From positions 1-32,492 of the forward strand of contig JACRAB010000326.1 of NCBI GenBank assembly GCA_016213575.1: a DNA stretch of 32,492 nucleotides, in the 5' to 3' direction. Position numbers and translations under genes: made by a program. Origin of the DNA: Actinomycetota bacterium. Its GTDB lineage: Bacteria; Actinomycetota; Actinomycetes; Actinomycetales; Kineosporiaceae. Within the stretch, counting starts at the first letter, position 1, and each line of letters opens with the position of its first letter. This document shows positions 16,824 to 26,044 of this stretch, piece after piece. Below the pieces are notes generated by a model. The model saw nothing but the letters and a program-made list of their open reading frames with translations. It did no database searches and was not told where the DNA came from.

Positions 16824-17579
16824 GTGACCGCCCGGGTCGCCGTCCCCGCCGGGCTGCCCGCCCGTTGCCCCGCGGACGACGGCCGGCATACCCGGCTCGG
16901 CTGGCGGCCCCGGATGGTGCTCACCGAGGTCAACCGCGACCTCGACGAGACGCCGCCGGCCTGGGCGGCGCCCGCGGTCGCCCGTCGCCGCGCCCTGCGC
17001 GACCTGCGGCGCACCGCGAAGGCGTTCGGGGCCGACGGCATCGTCGGCGTGACCTTCGAGCCGGACGGCGACCACGTCGTCGGACGCGGGGTCACGGTGC
17101 GGCGCCGCCGGGTCCCGGTGGCCGGCCTCACCGACGAGGTGTTCACGACGCACCTGCCCCTCGACGCCGCCGACCTCGCGGTGGAGGCCGGGCTGGCGCC
17201 CCGCCGCGTCGTCCTCAGCGCCTGCCGCGCGGCGCTCCACGACCCCGCGGACGCCTGGCCGGAACCGGCGGTCCCGCAGCCCGGCGAGGAGCCGTCGCTC
17301 GACCACCTCGTCGGCCTCGTCCACGACCTCGCCGCCGAGGTCGGGCGGGCCGCCGGCCGCCGGCGCGGCCCGAGCACGGTCCTCGTCGGCGCGGTCGACG
17401 TCCGCTCCGGGCTGGAGCCGTGCAGCGGCGCCGGGAGCGAGCCGGACGCCGCCGTCGTACTGCTCGCGACGGCGACGGTGCTCGCCGGCTCGGTCGACCG
17501 GTCGCCGGCCGCCCGGGACGTCGCGCACGGTCTTGGCCGGTTCGTCGTGCCGATGGCCGCCGGGGCGGGGTCCTGGTGA
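16824..17579 (+). CDS. YbjQ/UPF0145-like ('heavy-metal-binding domain') repeat protein, gene 1 of cassette
   Basis: RALRDLRRTAKAFGADGIVGVTFEPDGDHVVGRGVTVR and DEVFTTHLPLDAADLAVEAGLAPRRVVLSA resemble repeat halves in the next gene. Confidence 0.65.
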   Translation: MTARVAVPAGLPARCPADDGRHTRLGWRPRMVLTEVNRDLDETPPAWAAPAVARRRALRDLRRTAKAFGADGIVGVTFEPDGDHVVGRGVTVRRRRVPVAGLTDEVFTTHLPLDAADLAVEAGLAPRRVVLSACRAALHDPADAWPEPAVPQPGEEPSLDHLVGLVHDLAAEVGRAAGRRRGPSTVLVGAVDVRSGLEPCSGAGSEPDAAVVLLATATVLAGSVDRSPAARDVAHGLGRFVVPMAAGAGSW

Positions 17580-18358
17580 GCCGCGCCCCGAAGGCCGCCG
17601 CCTTCGTCGCGGCGCTCGGCGTCGACGACCTGCTCCTCACCGGGCTGCTCGGGCTGCGACCGGTGGGCGTCGTCCTCGGCCACAGCCTGCACGCGGCCGA
17701 CCGGGTCGAGCCGGCCGCGCTCACCGCCGCGCAGCAGGCGACGGACGACGCCGGCCAGCCCGGCGAGGACGTGGTCCGCACGACGGCCCTGGAGTCGGCG
17801 TGGGCGCTGGGCCTGGCGCGGCTGCTCGCCCAGGCCGAGGACCTCGGGGCGGACGGCGTCCTCGGCGTCGAGCTCACGGTGGCCACCGTCGAACGCGGCA
17901 CCCGGGTCGCGGTGACCGCGCACGGCACCGCCGTCCGCACGGCCGACGACTTCGACGGCAGCTGGCGCACCGACAGCACCGCGCCGTTCACGACCACCCT
18001 GTCCGGCCGGGACGTCTGGCTCCTCGCGAAGACCGGCTACCGGCCGCTCGGCATCGTCCTCGGTGCCTCGACCGGCCCGGCCGAGGACCCGGGCGACCTC
18101 ACGGCGGACGGCGAGCACGGGGCGGCGACCCAGGCGCTCTACGACGCCCGCGACCGCGCGCTCGCGCGGGTGCGCGCCGAGGCCGCGGCGCTCGACGCGG
18201 ACGGCGTCGTCGCCCTGCGGTTCGATGGCGTCCCGCCGCCGCCCGGCGCCCAGGACGTCCGGGTCGTCGCGTGGGGGACGGCGGTCCGCCGGCTCCCCGA
18301 CCACACCCCGCCGGGGGAGCCCGACATCGTCCTGCCGCTGCTCGGAGGCCGCCCGTGA
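17576..18358 (+). CDS. Tandem two-domain YbjQ/UPF0145-like protein, gene 2 of cassette
   Basis: Two repeats: VDDLLLTGLLGLRPVGVVLGHSL...AEDLGADGVLGVELTV...GTAVR and GRDVWLLAKTGYRPLGIVLGAST...AAALDADGVVALRFDG...GTAVR. GTGA overlap on both sides. Confidence 0.75.
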   Translation: MSRAPKAAAFVAALGVDDLLLTGLLGLRPVGVVLGHSLHAADRVEPAALTAAQQATDDAGQPGEDVVRTTALESAWALGLARLLAQAEDLGADGVLGVELTVATVERGTRVAVTAHGTAVRTADDFDGSWRTDSTAPFTTTLSGRDVWLLAKTGYRPLGIVLGASTGPAEDPGDLTADGEHGAATQALYDARDRALARVRAEAAALDADGVVALRFDGVPPPPGAQDVRVVAWGTAVRRLPDHTPPGEPDIVLPLLGGRP

Positions 18359-19218
18359 CCGTCGACGACAACGGCGCGGCGCAGGCGGCGACCGCCGCAC
18401 CGGACGACGAGGCCGACCTGGCCGCGACCGTGCTGCGGCTCGTCGAGGAGCTCGAGACCCGGCTGCCGCCGGCCGTCGTCCAGGTCGGGCGCGACCCCGG
18501 CGTCGGCGACCGCCTCGCCGGCCGGCCCGGCCCGGTGACGGGCGTCGTCGTCGACACCGGCGAGGGCCGCCTCCTCGTCCTCGACGCCGGGCCGCGCGGC
18601 TTCGCGTGCACGAGCGCGACCCGGGTCGGCGGGGTCGTCGTGGCCCGCCGCCGGATGCGGCTCAGCGCCTGGCTCGCCCGGCTCGACGCGTTCCTCGCCG
18701 CCCGCGAGGAGGAGACCGCGATCGCCGAGGCCGCCGCCCAGCGGGTCCTCGTGACCCTCGGCTCCGCCGAACCCTCGGACGCCCTCACCGTGCACGCCGA
18801 CTCCCTCGACGAGGACCTCGCCGACCTGCCCGCGCACGTCGAGGGCCGCGTCCCCGCGGACGTCGTCGACGCCGTCCGGCGGATCTGCGCCGAGCTCCGC
18901 GAGACCCACGACCGGCTGCCGGCCGGCGCCTCGCACGGCCACCTCGTGCACCGGGTCGCGACCGACTACCTGCCGACGACGCTGCGGATCTACCTCGAGC
19001 TGCCGCAGGAGTGGGCCCAGCAGTACTCCGGCTTCGGCGGCCGGACGGCGCTCGACATCCTCCGCGAGCAGCTCGACATCCTCGAGATCGGCGTCCGCGA
19101 GCTGCACCGCGCCGTCCTCGAGGACGACGGCGAGCGCCTCCTCGCGAACGGCGCCTTCCTCGCCGACCGCTTCGGGAACGCCGACTCCGACCTGCACCTG
19201 CCGGACCACACGGACTGA
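18355..19218 (+). CDS. Conserved-looking protein of unknown function, gene 3 of cassette
   Basis: 287-aa ORF with strong codon bias. N-terminal beta-rich segment, then [22 protein letters not shown]...[41 protein letters not shown] helical C-terminus. Confidence 0.75.
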   Translation: MTVDDNGAAQAATAAPDDEADLAATVLRLVEELETRLPPAVVQVGRDPGVGDRLAGRPGPVTGVVVDTGEGRLLVLDAGPRGFACTSATRVGGVVVARRRMRLSAWLARLDAFLAAREEETAIAEAAAQRVLVTLGSAEPSDALTVHADSLDEDLADLPAHVEGRVPADVVDAVRRICAELRETHDRLPAGASHGHLVHRVATDYLPTTLRIYLELPQEWAQQYSGFGGRTALDILREQLDILEIGVRELHRAVLEDDGERLLANGAFLADRFGNADSDLHLPDHTD

Positions 19219-19274
19219 CCCGCACCGGTCGTCCGGCCGCCGACACGCCGTCCGGGCGCGGGCGCCCCGCTCGG

Positions 19275-19280
19275 TAGACT
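19275..19280 (+). promoter_or_regulatory. Candidate -10 (TAGACT) for leaderless hisC
   Basis: TAGACT ends 6 nt before GTG 19287. Confidence 0.6.
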
Positions 19281-19286
19281 CGACCG

Positions 19287-20411
19287 GTGCCTCCCACCAC
19301 CTCTGCGGACTCCGCCGCGGACACCCTCGCGCGCCTCCCGCTGCGGGACGACCTGCGCGGCAAGACGCCCTACGGCGCCCCGCAGCTCGCCGTCCCGACG
19401 CGGCTGAACACCAACGAGAACAGCTACGACGTGCCCGTCGAGGTCGTCGCGGCGATCGTGGACGCCGTCCGCAAGGAGGCCGTCCACCTCAACCGCTACC
19501 CGGACCGCGAGTTCACCGCCCTGCGCGAGGACCTCGCCATCTCCCTCGGGCACGACGTGACGCCCGCCCAGGTCTGGGCGGGCAACGGCAGCAACGAGGT
19601 GCTCCAGCACATCGTCCAGGCCTTCGGCGGCCCCGGCCGGACGGCGCTCGGCTTCACGCCGTCCTACTCGATGCACCCGATCATCTCGACCGGCACCGGC
19701 ACGGCCTGGGTCGACGGGCTCCGCGGCGCGCCGTCCGGCGTCTTCGACCTCACCGCCGAGCACGCCGCGGCACAGGTCGAGGAGCACGACCCCGACGTCG
19801 TCTTCGTCTGCTCCCCGAACAACCCGACCGGCACCTCGGTCGGCCTGGACGTCGTCGAGGCCGTCTACGAGCGCAGCCGCGGGATCGTCGTCGTCGACGA
19901 GGCGTACGTCGAGTTCTCCCGGCCCGGGACGCCGAGCGCCCTGACCCTGCTGCCCGGCCGCGAGCGGCTCGTCGTCTCCCGGACGATGAGCAAGGCGTTC
20001 GCGCTCGCCGGCGCCCGGGTCGGCTACCTCGCCGCCGACCCCGCGGTGTGCGACGCGTTCCGGCTCGTCCGGCTGCCCTACCACCTGTCGGCCCTGACCC
20101 AGGCGGCCGCACGGGCGGCGCTCTGGCACGCCGACGTCCTGCTCTCGACCGTCGAGGCGATCAAGGAGCAGCGCGACCGGATCGTCGCGACGCTGCCGTC
20201 GTTCGGCCTGCTGCCGGTCGCGAGCGACGCGAACTTCGTGCTCTTCGGCGGGCTGGACGACGAGAAGCGGGTCTGGCGCGCGCTGCTCGAGTACGGCGTG
20301 CTCGTGCGGGACGTCGGGATCGCCCACCACCTGCGGGTCACCGCCGGCACCCCCGAGGAGACGACCTCGTTCCTCGACGCCCTCGAGTCGGTCATGGAGG
20401 CCAGCCGATGA
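19287..20411 (+). CDS. hisC: Histidinol-phosphate aminotransferase
   Basis: [64 protein letters not shown]. Confidence 0.96.
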   Translation: MPPTTSADSAADTLARLPLRDDLRGKTPYGAPQLAVPTRLNTNENSYDVPVEVVAAIVDAVRKEAVHLNRYPDREFTALREDLAISLGHDVTPAQVWAGNGSNEVLQHIVQAFGGPGRTALGFTPSYSMHPIISTGTGTAWVDGLRGAPSGVFDLTAEHAAAQVEEHDPDVVFVCSPNNPTGTSVGLDVVEAVYERSRGIVVVDEAYVEFSRPGTPSALTLLPGRERLVVSRTMSKAFALAGARVGYLAADPAVCDAFRLVRLPYHLSALTQAAARAALWHADVLLSTVEAIKEQRDRIVATLPSFGLLPVASDANFVLFGGLDDEKRVWRALLEYGVLVRDVGIAHHLRVTAGTPEETTSFLDALESVMEASR

Positions 20412-21031
20412 GCAGCCCGACGAGCCCGACGGGGCGTACGGCCCGCGTCGAGCGCGCGACGAAGGAGAGCAAGGTCCTCGTCGAGCTCGACCTCGACGGC
20501 ACCGGCCGGGCGAGCGTCAGCACCGGCGTCGGGTTCTACGACCACATGCTCACGAGCCTGGCCAAGCACGCCCTGCTCGACCTCACGGTCTCGGCGGACG
20601 GCGACACGGACGTCGACGCGCACCACACCGTCGAGGACGTCGCCATCGTCCTCGGCCAGGCGCTGCGCGAGGCGCTCGGCGACAAGGCCGGGATCCGCCG
20701 CTTCGGGGACGCCCTCGTGCCGCTCGACGAGTGCCTCGTGCAGGCCGCCGTCGACGTCTCCGGCCGGCCCTACTGCGTGCACGACGGCGAGCCCGAGGGC
20801 CAGCAGTACGTCGTCATCGGCGGCTCGTTCGTCGGGTCGCTCACCCGGCACGTCTTCGAGACGATCGCCCTCACCGCGGGGATCGCCCTCCACGTCCGGG
20901 TGCTGTCCGGCCGCGACCCGCACCACATCGTCGAGGCCCAGTTCAAGGCCGTCGCCCGCGCGCTCCGCGCGGCCGTCGAGGCCGACCCGCGGGCCGAGGG
21001 GATCATCCCCAGCACGAAGGGCACGCTGTGA
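20408..21031 (+). CDS. hisB: Imidazoleglycerol-phosphate dehydratase
   Basis: [68 protein letters not shown] overlap with hisC. Confidence 0.97.
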   Translation: MSSPTSPTGRTARVERATKESKVLVELDLDGTGRASVSTGVGFYDHMLTSLAKHALLDLTVSADGDTDVDAHHTVEDVAIVLGQALREALGDKAGIRRFGDALVPLDECLVQAAVDVSGRPYCVHDGEPEGQQYVVIGGSFVGSLTRHVFETIALTAGIALHVRVLSGRDPHHIVEAQFKAVARALRAAVEADPRAEGIIPSTKGTL

Positions 21032-21063
21032 CGGGCACGGCCCCGCGCGGGGAGACCCCGTGA
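21028..21063 (+). CDS. Possible 11-aa coupling micro-ORF ([11 protein letters not shown]) between hisB and hisH
   Basis: GTG 21028 overlaps the hisB TGA (GTGA); its TGA (21061-21063) overlaps the hisH GTG (GTGA). Confidence 0.25.
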   Translation: MTGTAPRGETP

Positions 21064-21707
21064 GCCGCACGCCGAAGGTCGTCGTCCTCGACTACGGCTC
21101 GGGCAACGTCCGGTCCGCCGTCCGGGCGCTCATGCGGGTCGGCGCGGACGTCGAGCTCACCGCCGACCGGGAGCGCGCCGAGGGCTGCGACGGGCTCGTC
21201 GTCCCCGGCGTCGGTGCCTTCGCGGCCGTCGCCGCGCAGCTCCGTGCGGTCCGCGGCGACGTCATCGTCGACCGGCGCCTCGCGGGCGGCCGCCCGGTGC
21301 TCGGCATCTGCGTCGGCCACCAGGTGATGTTCGAGCGGTCGACCGAGCACGGGCAGGAGCACGTCGAGGGTCTGGGGGAGTGGCCGGGTGTCGTCGAGCG
21401 GCTGCCCGCCGAGGTCGTGCCGCACATGGGCTGGAACACCGTCGAGCCACCGCCGGGCACCGTGCTCTTCGCGGGCGTCGAGCAGGAGCGGTTCTACTTC
21501 GTGCACTCGTTCGCCGTGCAGCGCTGGGAGTTCGTCGAGCGCCAGGGCGAGCACCGGCAGCGGCCCCCCGCGGTGACCTGGGCCGACCACGGCGCCCGGT
21601 TCGTCGCGGCCGTCGAGAACGGCGTGCTCAACGCGACCCAGTTCCACCCGGAGAAGTCCGGGGACGCCGGGGCGCACCTGCTCGAGAACTGGGTCGCCAC
21701 GCTGTGA
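21060..21707 (+). CDS. hisH: Imidazole glycerol phosphate synthase glutamine amidotransferase subunit
   Basis: [34 protein letters not shown] class I GATase nucleophile, [11 protein letters not shown]. Confidence 0.96.
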   Translation: MSRTPKVVVLDYGSGNVRSAVRALMRVGADVELTADRERAEGCDGLVVPGVGAFAAVAAQLRAVRGDVIVDRRLAGGRPVLGICVGHQVMFERSTEHGQEHVEGLGEWPGVVERLPAEVVPHMGWNTVEPPPGTVLFAGVEQERFYFVHSFAVQRWEFVERQGEHRQRPPAVTWADHGARFVAAVENGVLNATQFHPEKSGDAGAHLLENWVATL

Positions 21708-21732
21708 CCGCCGGCGGGCGGGACGGCGGCCG

Positions 21733-22068
21733 ATGAGCAAGGACCGTGCGAAGCCGCGCGCCGAGCGGCAGGCCGCCCCCGCGGTGGAGCGCGAGCCGCG
21801 GGCACGCGCCCAGGCCCGGGCCGCCCGGCGGCGGTCGCTGAGCGGGCTCCTCACCGCGCCGTTCAGCCGCCGCGACGAGCCGAAGAGCGCCCTGCAGCGG
21901 CAGCGCCGCCGGCAGAACGGCGTCCTCGCCGCGGCGCTCGTCGCCCTGAACGCCGTCCTGTGGCTGCTCGAGCCGTCGTGGGTGTGGCGCAGCGCCACCG
22001 TCGTCGGCTCGCTGCTCGCCTGGCCGGTGCTCGCCGTCCTCGCCTTCGACCGCCGCGCGAGCCGCTGA
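21733..22068 (+). CDS. Small basic membrane protein within the his cluster
   Basis: 111 aa; Arg-rich N-terminus then two TM segments ([18 protein letters not shown] and [19 protein letters not shown]). Confidence 0.7.
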   Translation: MSKDRAKPRAERQAAPAVEREPRARAQARAARRRSLSGLLTAPFSRRDEPKSALQRQRRRQNGVLAAALVALNAVLWLLEPSWVWRSATVVGSLLAWPVLAVLAFDRRASR

Positions 22069-22109
22069 CCGCGGTCCGGACACCACGCCGTCCGCCGCGA
22101 CCCGTGCGC

Positions 22110-22115
22110 TAGCGT
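22110..22115 (+). promoter_or_regulatory. Candidate -10 (TAGCGT) for a leaderless transcript
   Basis: TAGCGT ends 6 nt before GTG 22122. Confidence 0.45.
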
Positions 22116-22121
22116 CGGCGC

Positions 22122-22475
22122 GTGGCCACCCGACGCCGAGCGAGCACGCGGACGAGCAGCAGCACCCGCCGCCGCACGACCCGCCGCCGGACGACGGGCC
22201 GCGGCACGAGCCGCACCCGCAGCACGGCGACCCGTCGCCGCAAGGGCACCGCGACCTCGTTCGGGAGCGCCGCCGGCCTCCTGCTCGTCTGGGTGCTCGT
22301 CCAGGGCCCGTGGTGGCTGAAGATCCTCACCGTCGTCCTCGCCGTCGCGGCGTTCGCCGGGTACGTCGTCGTCACCCGGCGGGGTGCGGACGACGCCGGC
22401 GACTCGACCGCCGACGGGACCGGCGACGGGACCGCACCCGACGCACCCCCTTCGGAAGGGACCAGCACCCCGTGA
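22122..22475 (+). CDS. Small membrane protein with Arg/Thr/Ser low-complexity N-terminal tail
   Basis: [49 protein letters not shown] followed by two TM segments and an acidic tail; GTGA overlap with hisA. Confidence 0.7.
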   Translation: MATRRRASTRTSSSTRRRTTRRRTTGRGTSRTRSTATRRRKGTATSFGSAAGLLLVWVLVQGPWWLKILTVVLAVAAFAGYVVVTRRGADDAGDSTADGTGDGTAPDAPPSEGTSTP

Positions 22476-23209
22476 GCACCGCCCCCGTCCTCGAGCTCCT
22501 GCCCGCCGTCGACGTCGCCGACGGCCAGGCCGTCCGCCTCGTCCAGGGCGAGGCCGGCAGCGAGACCTCCTACGGCGACCCGCTCGACGCCGCGCTCGCG
22601 TGGCAGTCCGCGGGGGCGGAGTGGATCCACCTCGTCGACCTCGACGCCGCCTTCGGCCGCGGCTCGAACCGCGACCTACTCGCCCGGGTCGTCGCAGCGC
22701 TCGACGTCCGGGTCGAGATGAGCGGCGGCATCCGGGACGACGAGAGCCTCGCCGCGGCGATGGCCACCGGCTGCGCCCGGGTCAACCTCGGCACGGCCGC
22801 CCTCGAGGACCCGGCCTGGACCCGCAAGGCGATCGCCGAGTACGGCGACCGGGTCGCCGTCGGCCTCGACGTCCGCGGCACGACGCTGGCGGCCCGCGGC
22901 TGGACCAAGGAGGGCGGCGACCTCTGGGAGACCCTCGCCCGCCTCGACGAGGACGGCTGCGCCCGCTACGTCGTCACCGACGTCACCAAGGACGGCACGC
23001 TCCGCGGCCCGAACCTCGACCTGCTCCGCGAGGTCGCCGCCCGGACCGACCGTCCCGTCGTCGCCAGCGGCGGCATCGCGGAGCTCGCCGACCTCGAGGC
23101 GCTGCGGGCGCTCGTCCCGGCCGGCGTCGAGGGCGCGATCGTCGGGAAGGCGCTGTACGCCGGGGCGTTCACGCTGGAGCAGGCGCTCGACGTCGCCGGC
23201 CGGCGATGA
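22472..23209 (+). CDS. hisA: Phosphoribosyl isomerase A (HisA/TrpF-type)
   Basis: [76 protein letters not shown]; consistent with actinobacterial PriA. Confidence 0.96.
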   Translation: MSTAPVLELLPAVDVADGQAVRLVQGEAGSETSYGDPLDAALAWQSAGAEWIHLVDLDAAFGRGSNRDLLARVVAALDVRVEMSGGIRDDESLAAAMATGCARVNLGTAALEDPAWTRKAIAEYGDRVAVGLDVRGTTLAARGWTKEGGDLWETLARLDEDGCARYVVTDVTKDGTLRGPNLDLLREVAARTDRPVVASGGIAELADLEALRALVPAGVEGAIVGKALYAGAFTLEQALDVAGRR

Positions 23210-23964
23210 CCGACCCGGCCCTCGAGCCGGGCGGGGAGACCGACTCCTCCGGCGTCCCCTGGCGCGGGCGCACCCTGAACCCGCAGCCGTTCACCGGCGA
23301 CGAGGGCGGTGCGGACGCCGCGCTCGCCGCGGCGCTCGCCGGGCACGCCGCGGGGGAGCGGACGGCGGCCGAGGTCGTCGCGGCGCTCGCACCGGCCCGG
23401 GTGCTCGTCGCGGTCGTCGCCGTCCTCGGCGAGGACCACCCCGTCGTCGGCGGCCTGCGGGCCGACAAGGGCGCCGACATGGCGCTCGTCACCCTGACCG
23501 GCCCGGACGGCGTCCGCGGGCTGCCCGTCTTCACCTCGACCGCGGCGCTCGCCGCCTGGGACGCCGACGCCCGGCCGGTCCCGGTCGAGAGCGCACGGGC
23601 CGCGCTCTCCGCGGTCGCCGAGGGCTGCGACCGGATTCTCGTCGACCTCGCCGGGCCGCACCCGTTCGTCGTCCGGCGACCCGCGGTCTGGGCGCTCGGC
23701 CAGGGCCGGAGCTGGGTGCCGTCCCCGCAGGACCCCGTCGTCGTCGCTGCGGTCGAGCGTGCGACGGCCGGCGTCACCGGGGTCGTCGGCGTCCGCTGCG
23801 AGCCGGGGGGCGCTGCCGAGCTCCAGGTCGTCCTCGGCGTCCGGGCCGGGCTCGACCGCGCCGCGCTCGACGACCTGGTCCGGGTCGTCGGTGCGGCGCT
23901 CGGTCGCGAGGAGGCCGTCGCCGACCGGGTCGACTCGATGGAGCTCGTCGTCCTGCCTGCGTAG
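23206..23964 (+). CDS. SseB-like protein
   Basis: [22 protein letters not shown]...[22 protein letters not shown] is typical of the actinobacterial SseB_N family next to hisA; ATGA overlap. Confidence 0.85.
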   Translation: MTDPALEPGGETDSSGVPWRGRTLNPQPFTGDEGGADAALAAALAGHAAGERTAAEVVAALAPARVLVAVVAVLGEDHPVVGGLRADKGADMALVTLTGPDGVRGLPVFTSTAALAAWDADARPVPVESARAALSAVAEGCDRILVDLAGPHPFVVRRPAVWALGQGRSWVPSPQDPVVVAAVERATAGVTGVVGVRCEPGGAAELQVVLGVRAGLDRAALDDLVRVVGAALGREEAVADRVDSMELVVLPA

Positions 23965-23978
23965 CCCGTGACCTGCGT

Positions 23979-24002
23979 CGCACCCGGTGACACGGGGGTG
24001 CG
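23979..24002. terminator. Possible hairpin downstream of the sseB-like gene
   Basis: CGCACCC-ggtgacacgg-GGGTGCG, perfect 7-bp arms; no T-tract. Confidence 0.35.
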
Positions 24003-24112
24003 GACCTGGTAGACAGCGATCACTGCGCACGACCGGACGGGCCTTGAGGGGGGCTCGGACGTCAGGCACGCGCGCGTCCACCCGCACGCAGCCCGACATC
24101 CGGAGGTCGCTC

Positions 24113-25849
24113 ATGCGCCGAACACGTCCTCGTCATGCCCGCCTCGTCGCCGCGGGGGTCGCCGTCTCCGCGAGCCTGATCGCGCTCGGGTCGCTGCCCG
24201 CACAGGCGGCCGCGAAGCCGGGACCGGTGAGCATCCAGCTTCTCAACGTCTCCGACTGGCACGGTCAGCTCGACCCGGTGACGCCGACCGCGGCCGGGGC
24301 GATCGCCGCGGTCCCGACCGGCGGCGCGCCGGCGCTCGCCGCCTACTTCGCGGCCGACCGCGCCGCCAACCCGAACACGCTGACGCTCACCGCCGGCGAC
24401 GCCGTCGGCGCGACGCCGCCGGTCTCGGCCTTCTTCGAGGACACCCCGACGATCCAGGCGATGCGGCTCATGCGGTTCGACGCCGACACCCTCGGCAACC
24501 ACAACTTCGACGCGGGCCTGGCCCGGCTGCAGCGCCAGATCGACCTCGCGCGCAGCGAGGACCCCACGGTCCCGGGCAAGCGTTTCCGGTACCTGTCGGC
24601 GAACCTCAAGAACGTCGACGACAACCTCGACCACGTCGACAAGATGCGGATCTTCACCGTCGGCGGCGTCAAGGTCGCCGTCATCGGGCTGACGAACCCC
24701 GAGGCGCCGGGCCTGGTCTTCCCCGGCAACTTCGGCACCATCACGATCACCGACCCGGTCGTCGCCGCGAACAAGCAGCGCCTCGCCGCTCGCAAGGCCG
24801 GGGCCCAGGTCGTCGTCGGGCTCATCCACGCCGGCATCGAGGGCGTCAACGCCCAGGGGCAGGCGTTCGGCCCGCTCGTGCAGTTCGCGACGAACGTCAC
24901 CGGCTTCGACGTCATCCTCGGCGACCACACCGACTTCCAGTACAGCGAGACGATCAACGGTGCGCTCGTCACCGAGAACCGCAGCAAGGGCGTGACGTAC
25001 AGCAAGGTCAACCTGTCCGTCGACCGCAAGCGCGGCGTCCTCGCCAAGAGCGCCACGTTCGTGCAGCCGGTCGTCAGCGGGGTCACGCCGGACCAGACCG
25101 TCGCCGACCTCGTCGCCGGCTACCGCACCCAGCTCGCGCCGATCCTCAGCACGCAGCTCGGCTCCGCCACCCGGGCCGTGCCGCGCTCCGACTCCTGCGG
25201 ACGCGCGGACGGGCGGCTCTGCGAGTCCCTCGTCGGGGACATCGCCACGGACGCGCTGCGGCTGCGCTACGGCACCGACTTCGCGATCACGAACGCCGGC
25301 GGCCTCCGGGCCGACCTGACCTGTCCCGCCGTCGACAGCGCGACCGACTTCTGCCCGGCGTTCACGCCGCCGCCGTTCACGATCACCCGCGGGCAGGTCC
25401 TCGGGGTGCTGCCGTTCGGCAACGTCGCGACGACGACGACCGTGTCGGGGGCCGAGCTGAAGACGTTCCTCGAGAACGGCGTGTCGGTCATGCCGGGAGC
25501 GAACGGCAGGTTCCCCCAGGTGTCGGGGCTGTGCTTCACCTACGACATCTCCGCCGCTGTCGGCAGCCGGGTGACGTCCGTCGTCCGGCAGGCCGCGGAC
25601 GGCACCTGCACGGGTCCTGCTGTCGACCTCACGGCCGCAGCGAGCTACACGATCGCGTCGAACGACTTCATGGCGAACGGTGGTGACGGCTACCCGAACG
25701 TCATCGGGCGGTCCGTGACCCGTGAGCTCCTCGACCAGGTGCTCGCCGACTACGTCACCGCGGCGTCCCCGCTGGCGCCGTCCATCCAGGGCCGGATCGT
25801 CTGCACGACGTCCGGTGCCGTCCCGTGCCCGGTGGTCACCGCGCCGTAG
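24113..25849 (+). CDS. Secreted bifunctional metallophosphatase/5'-nucleotidase
   Basis: Signal peptide MRRTRPRHARLVAAGVAVSASLIALGSLPAQAAA, QLLNVSDWHGQ, TLTAGDAVGATPPVS, DTLGNHNFDAG, VILGDHTDFQ, 5_nucleotid_C region FAITNAGGLRADL. ATG 24113 with GGAGG upstream. Confidence 0.9.
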   Translation: MRRTRPRHARLVAAGVAVSASLIALGSLPAQAAAKPGPVSIQLLNVSDWHGQLDPVTPTAAGAIAAVPTGGAPALAAYFAADRAANPNTLTLTAGDAVGATPPVSAFFEDTPTIQAMRLMRFDADTLGNHNFDAGLARLQRQIDLARSEDPTVPGKRFRYLSANLKNVDDNLDHVDKMRIFTVGGVKVAVIGLTNPEAPGLVFPGNFGTITITDPVVAANKQRLAARKAGAQVVVGLIHAGIEGVNAQGQAFGPLVQFATNVTGFDVILGDHTDFQYSETINGALVTENRSKGVTYSKVNLSVDRKRGVLAKSATFVQPVVSGVTPDQTVADLVAGYRTQLAPILSTQLGSATRAVPRSDSCGRADGRLCESLVGDIATDALRLRYGTDFAITNAGGLRADLTCPAVDSATDFCPAFTPPPFTITRGQVLGVLPFGNVATTTTVSGAELKTFLENGVSVMPGANGRFPQVSGLCFTYDISAAVGSRVTSVVRQAADGTCTGPAVDLTAAASYTIASNDFMANGGDGYPNVIGRSVTRELLDQVLADYVTAASPLAPSIQGRIVCTTSGAVPCPVVTAP

Positions 25850-25871
25850 CGCGGGCGCGCCGTCCGACGAC

Positions 25872-25904
25872 CGAGGGCCGCTCCCCGTGGGGGAGCGGCC
25901 CTCG
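25872..25904. terminator. Strong terminator-like hairpin
   Basis: CGAGGGCCGCTCCCC-gtg-GGGGAGCGGCCCTCG: perfect 15-bp stem with a 3-nt loop, 22 nt after the 5'-nucleotidase stop. Confidence 0.8.
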
Positions 25905-26044
25905 TGGTGTCCGGCACCCCGGGAGGTCGGTGCCGGGCACGGCACCAGGACAGCACGGCGCCGGAGCCCGGCAAGCGCAGCCGTCGCGGGGACCGCGCCG
26001 ATATCGGCAGGCAAGTTGTCGGACCATCCTGCAACCATGGGACC

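Noticed and set aside
15600-17579. 659-aa plus-strand ORF starting inside hisD
   Set aside because: The first ~400 residues are an off-frame read of hisD; only the part after GTG 16824 is supported.
228-25866. Recurrent intergenic CGCCGTCCG motif
   Set aside because: The same string is frequent inside coding regions because of GCC-GTC-CG codon bias; a genome-wide count would be needed to claim enrichment.
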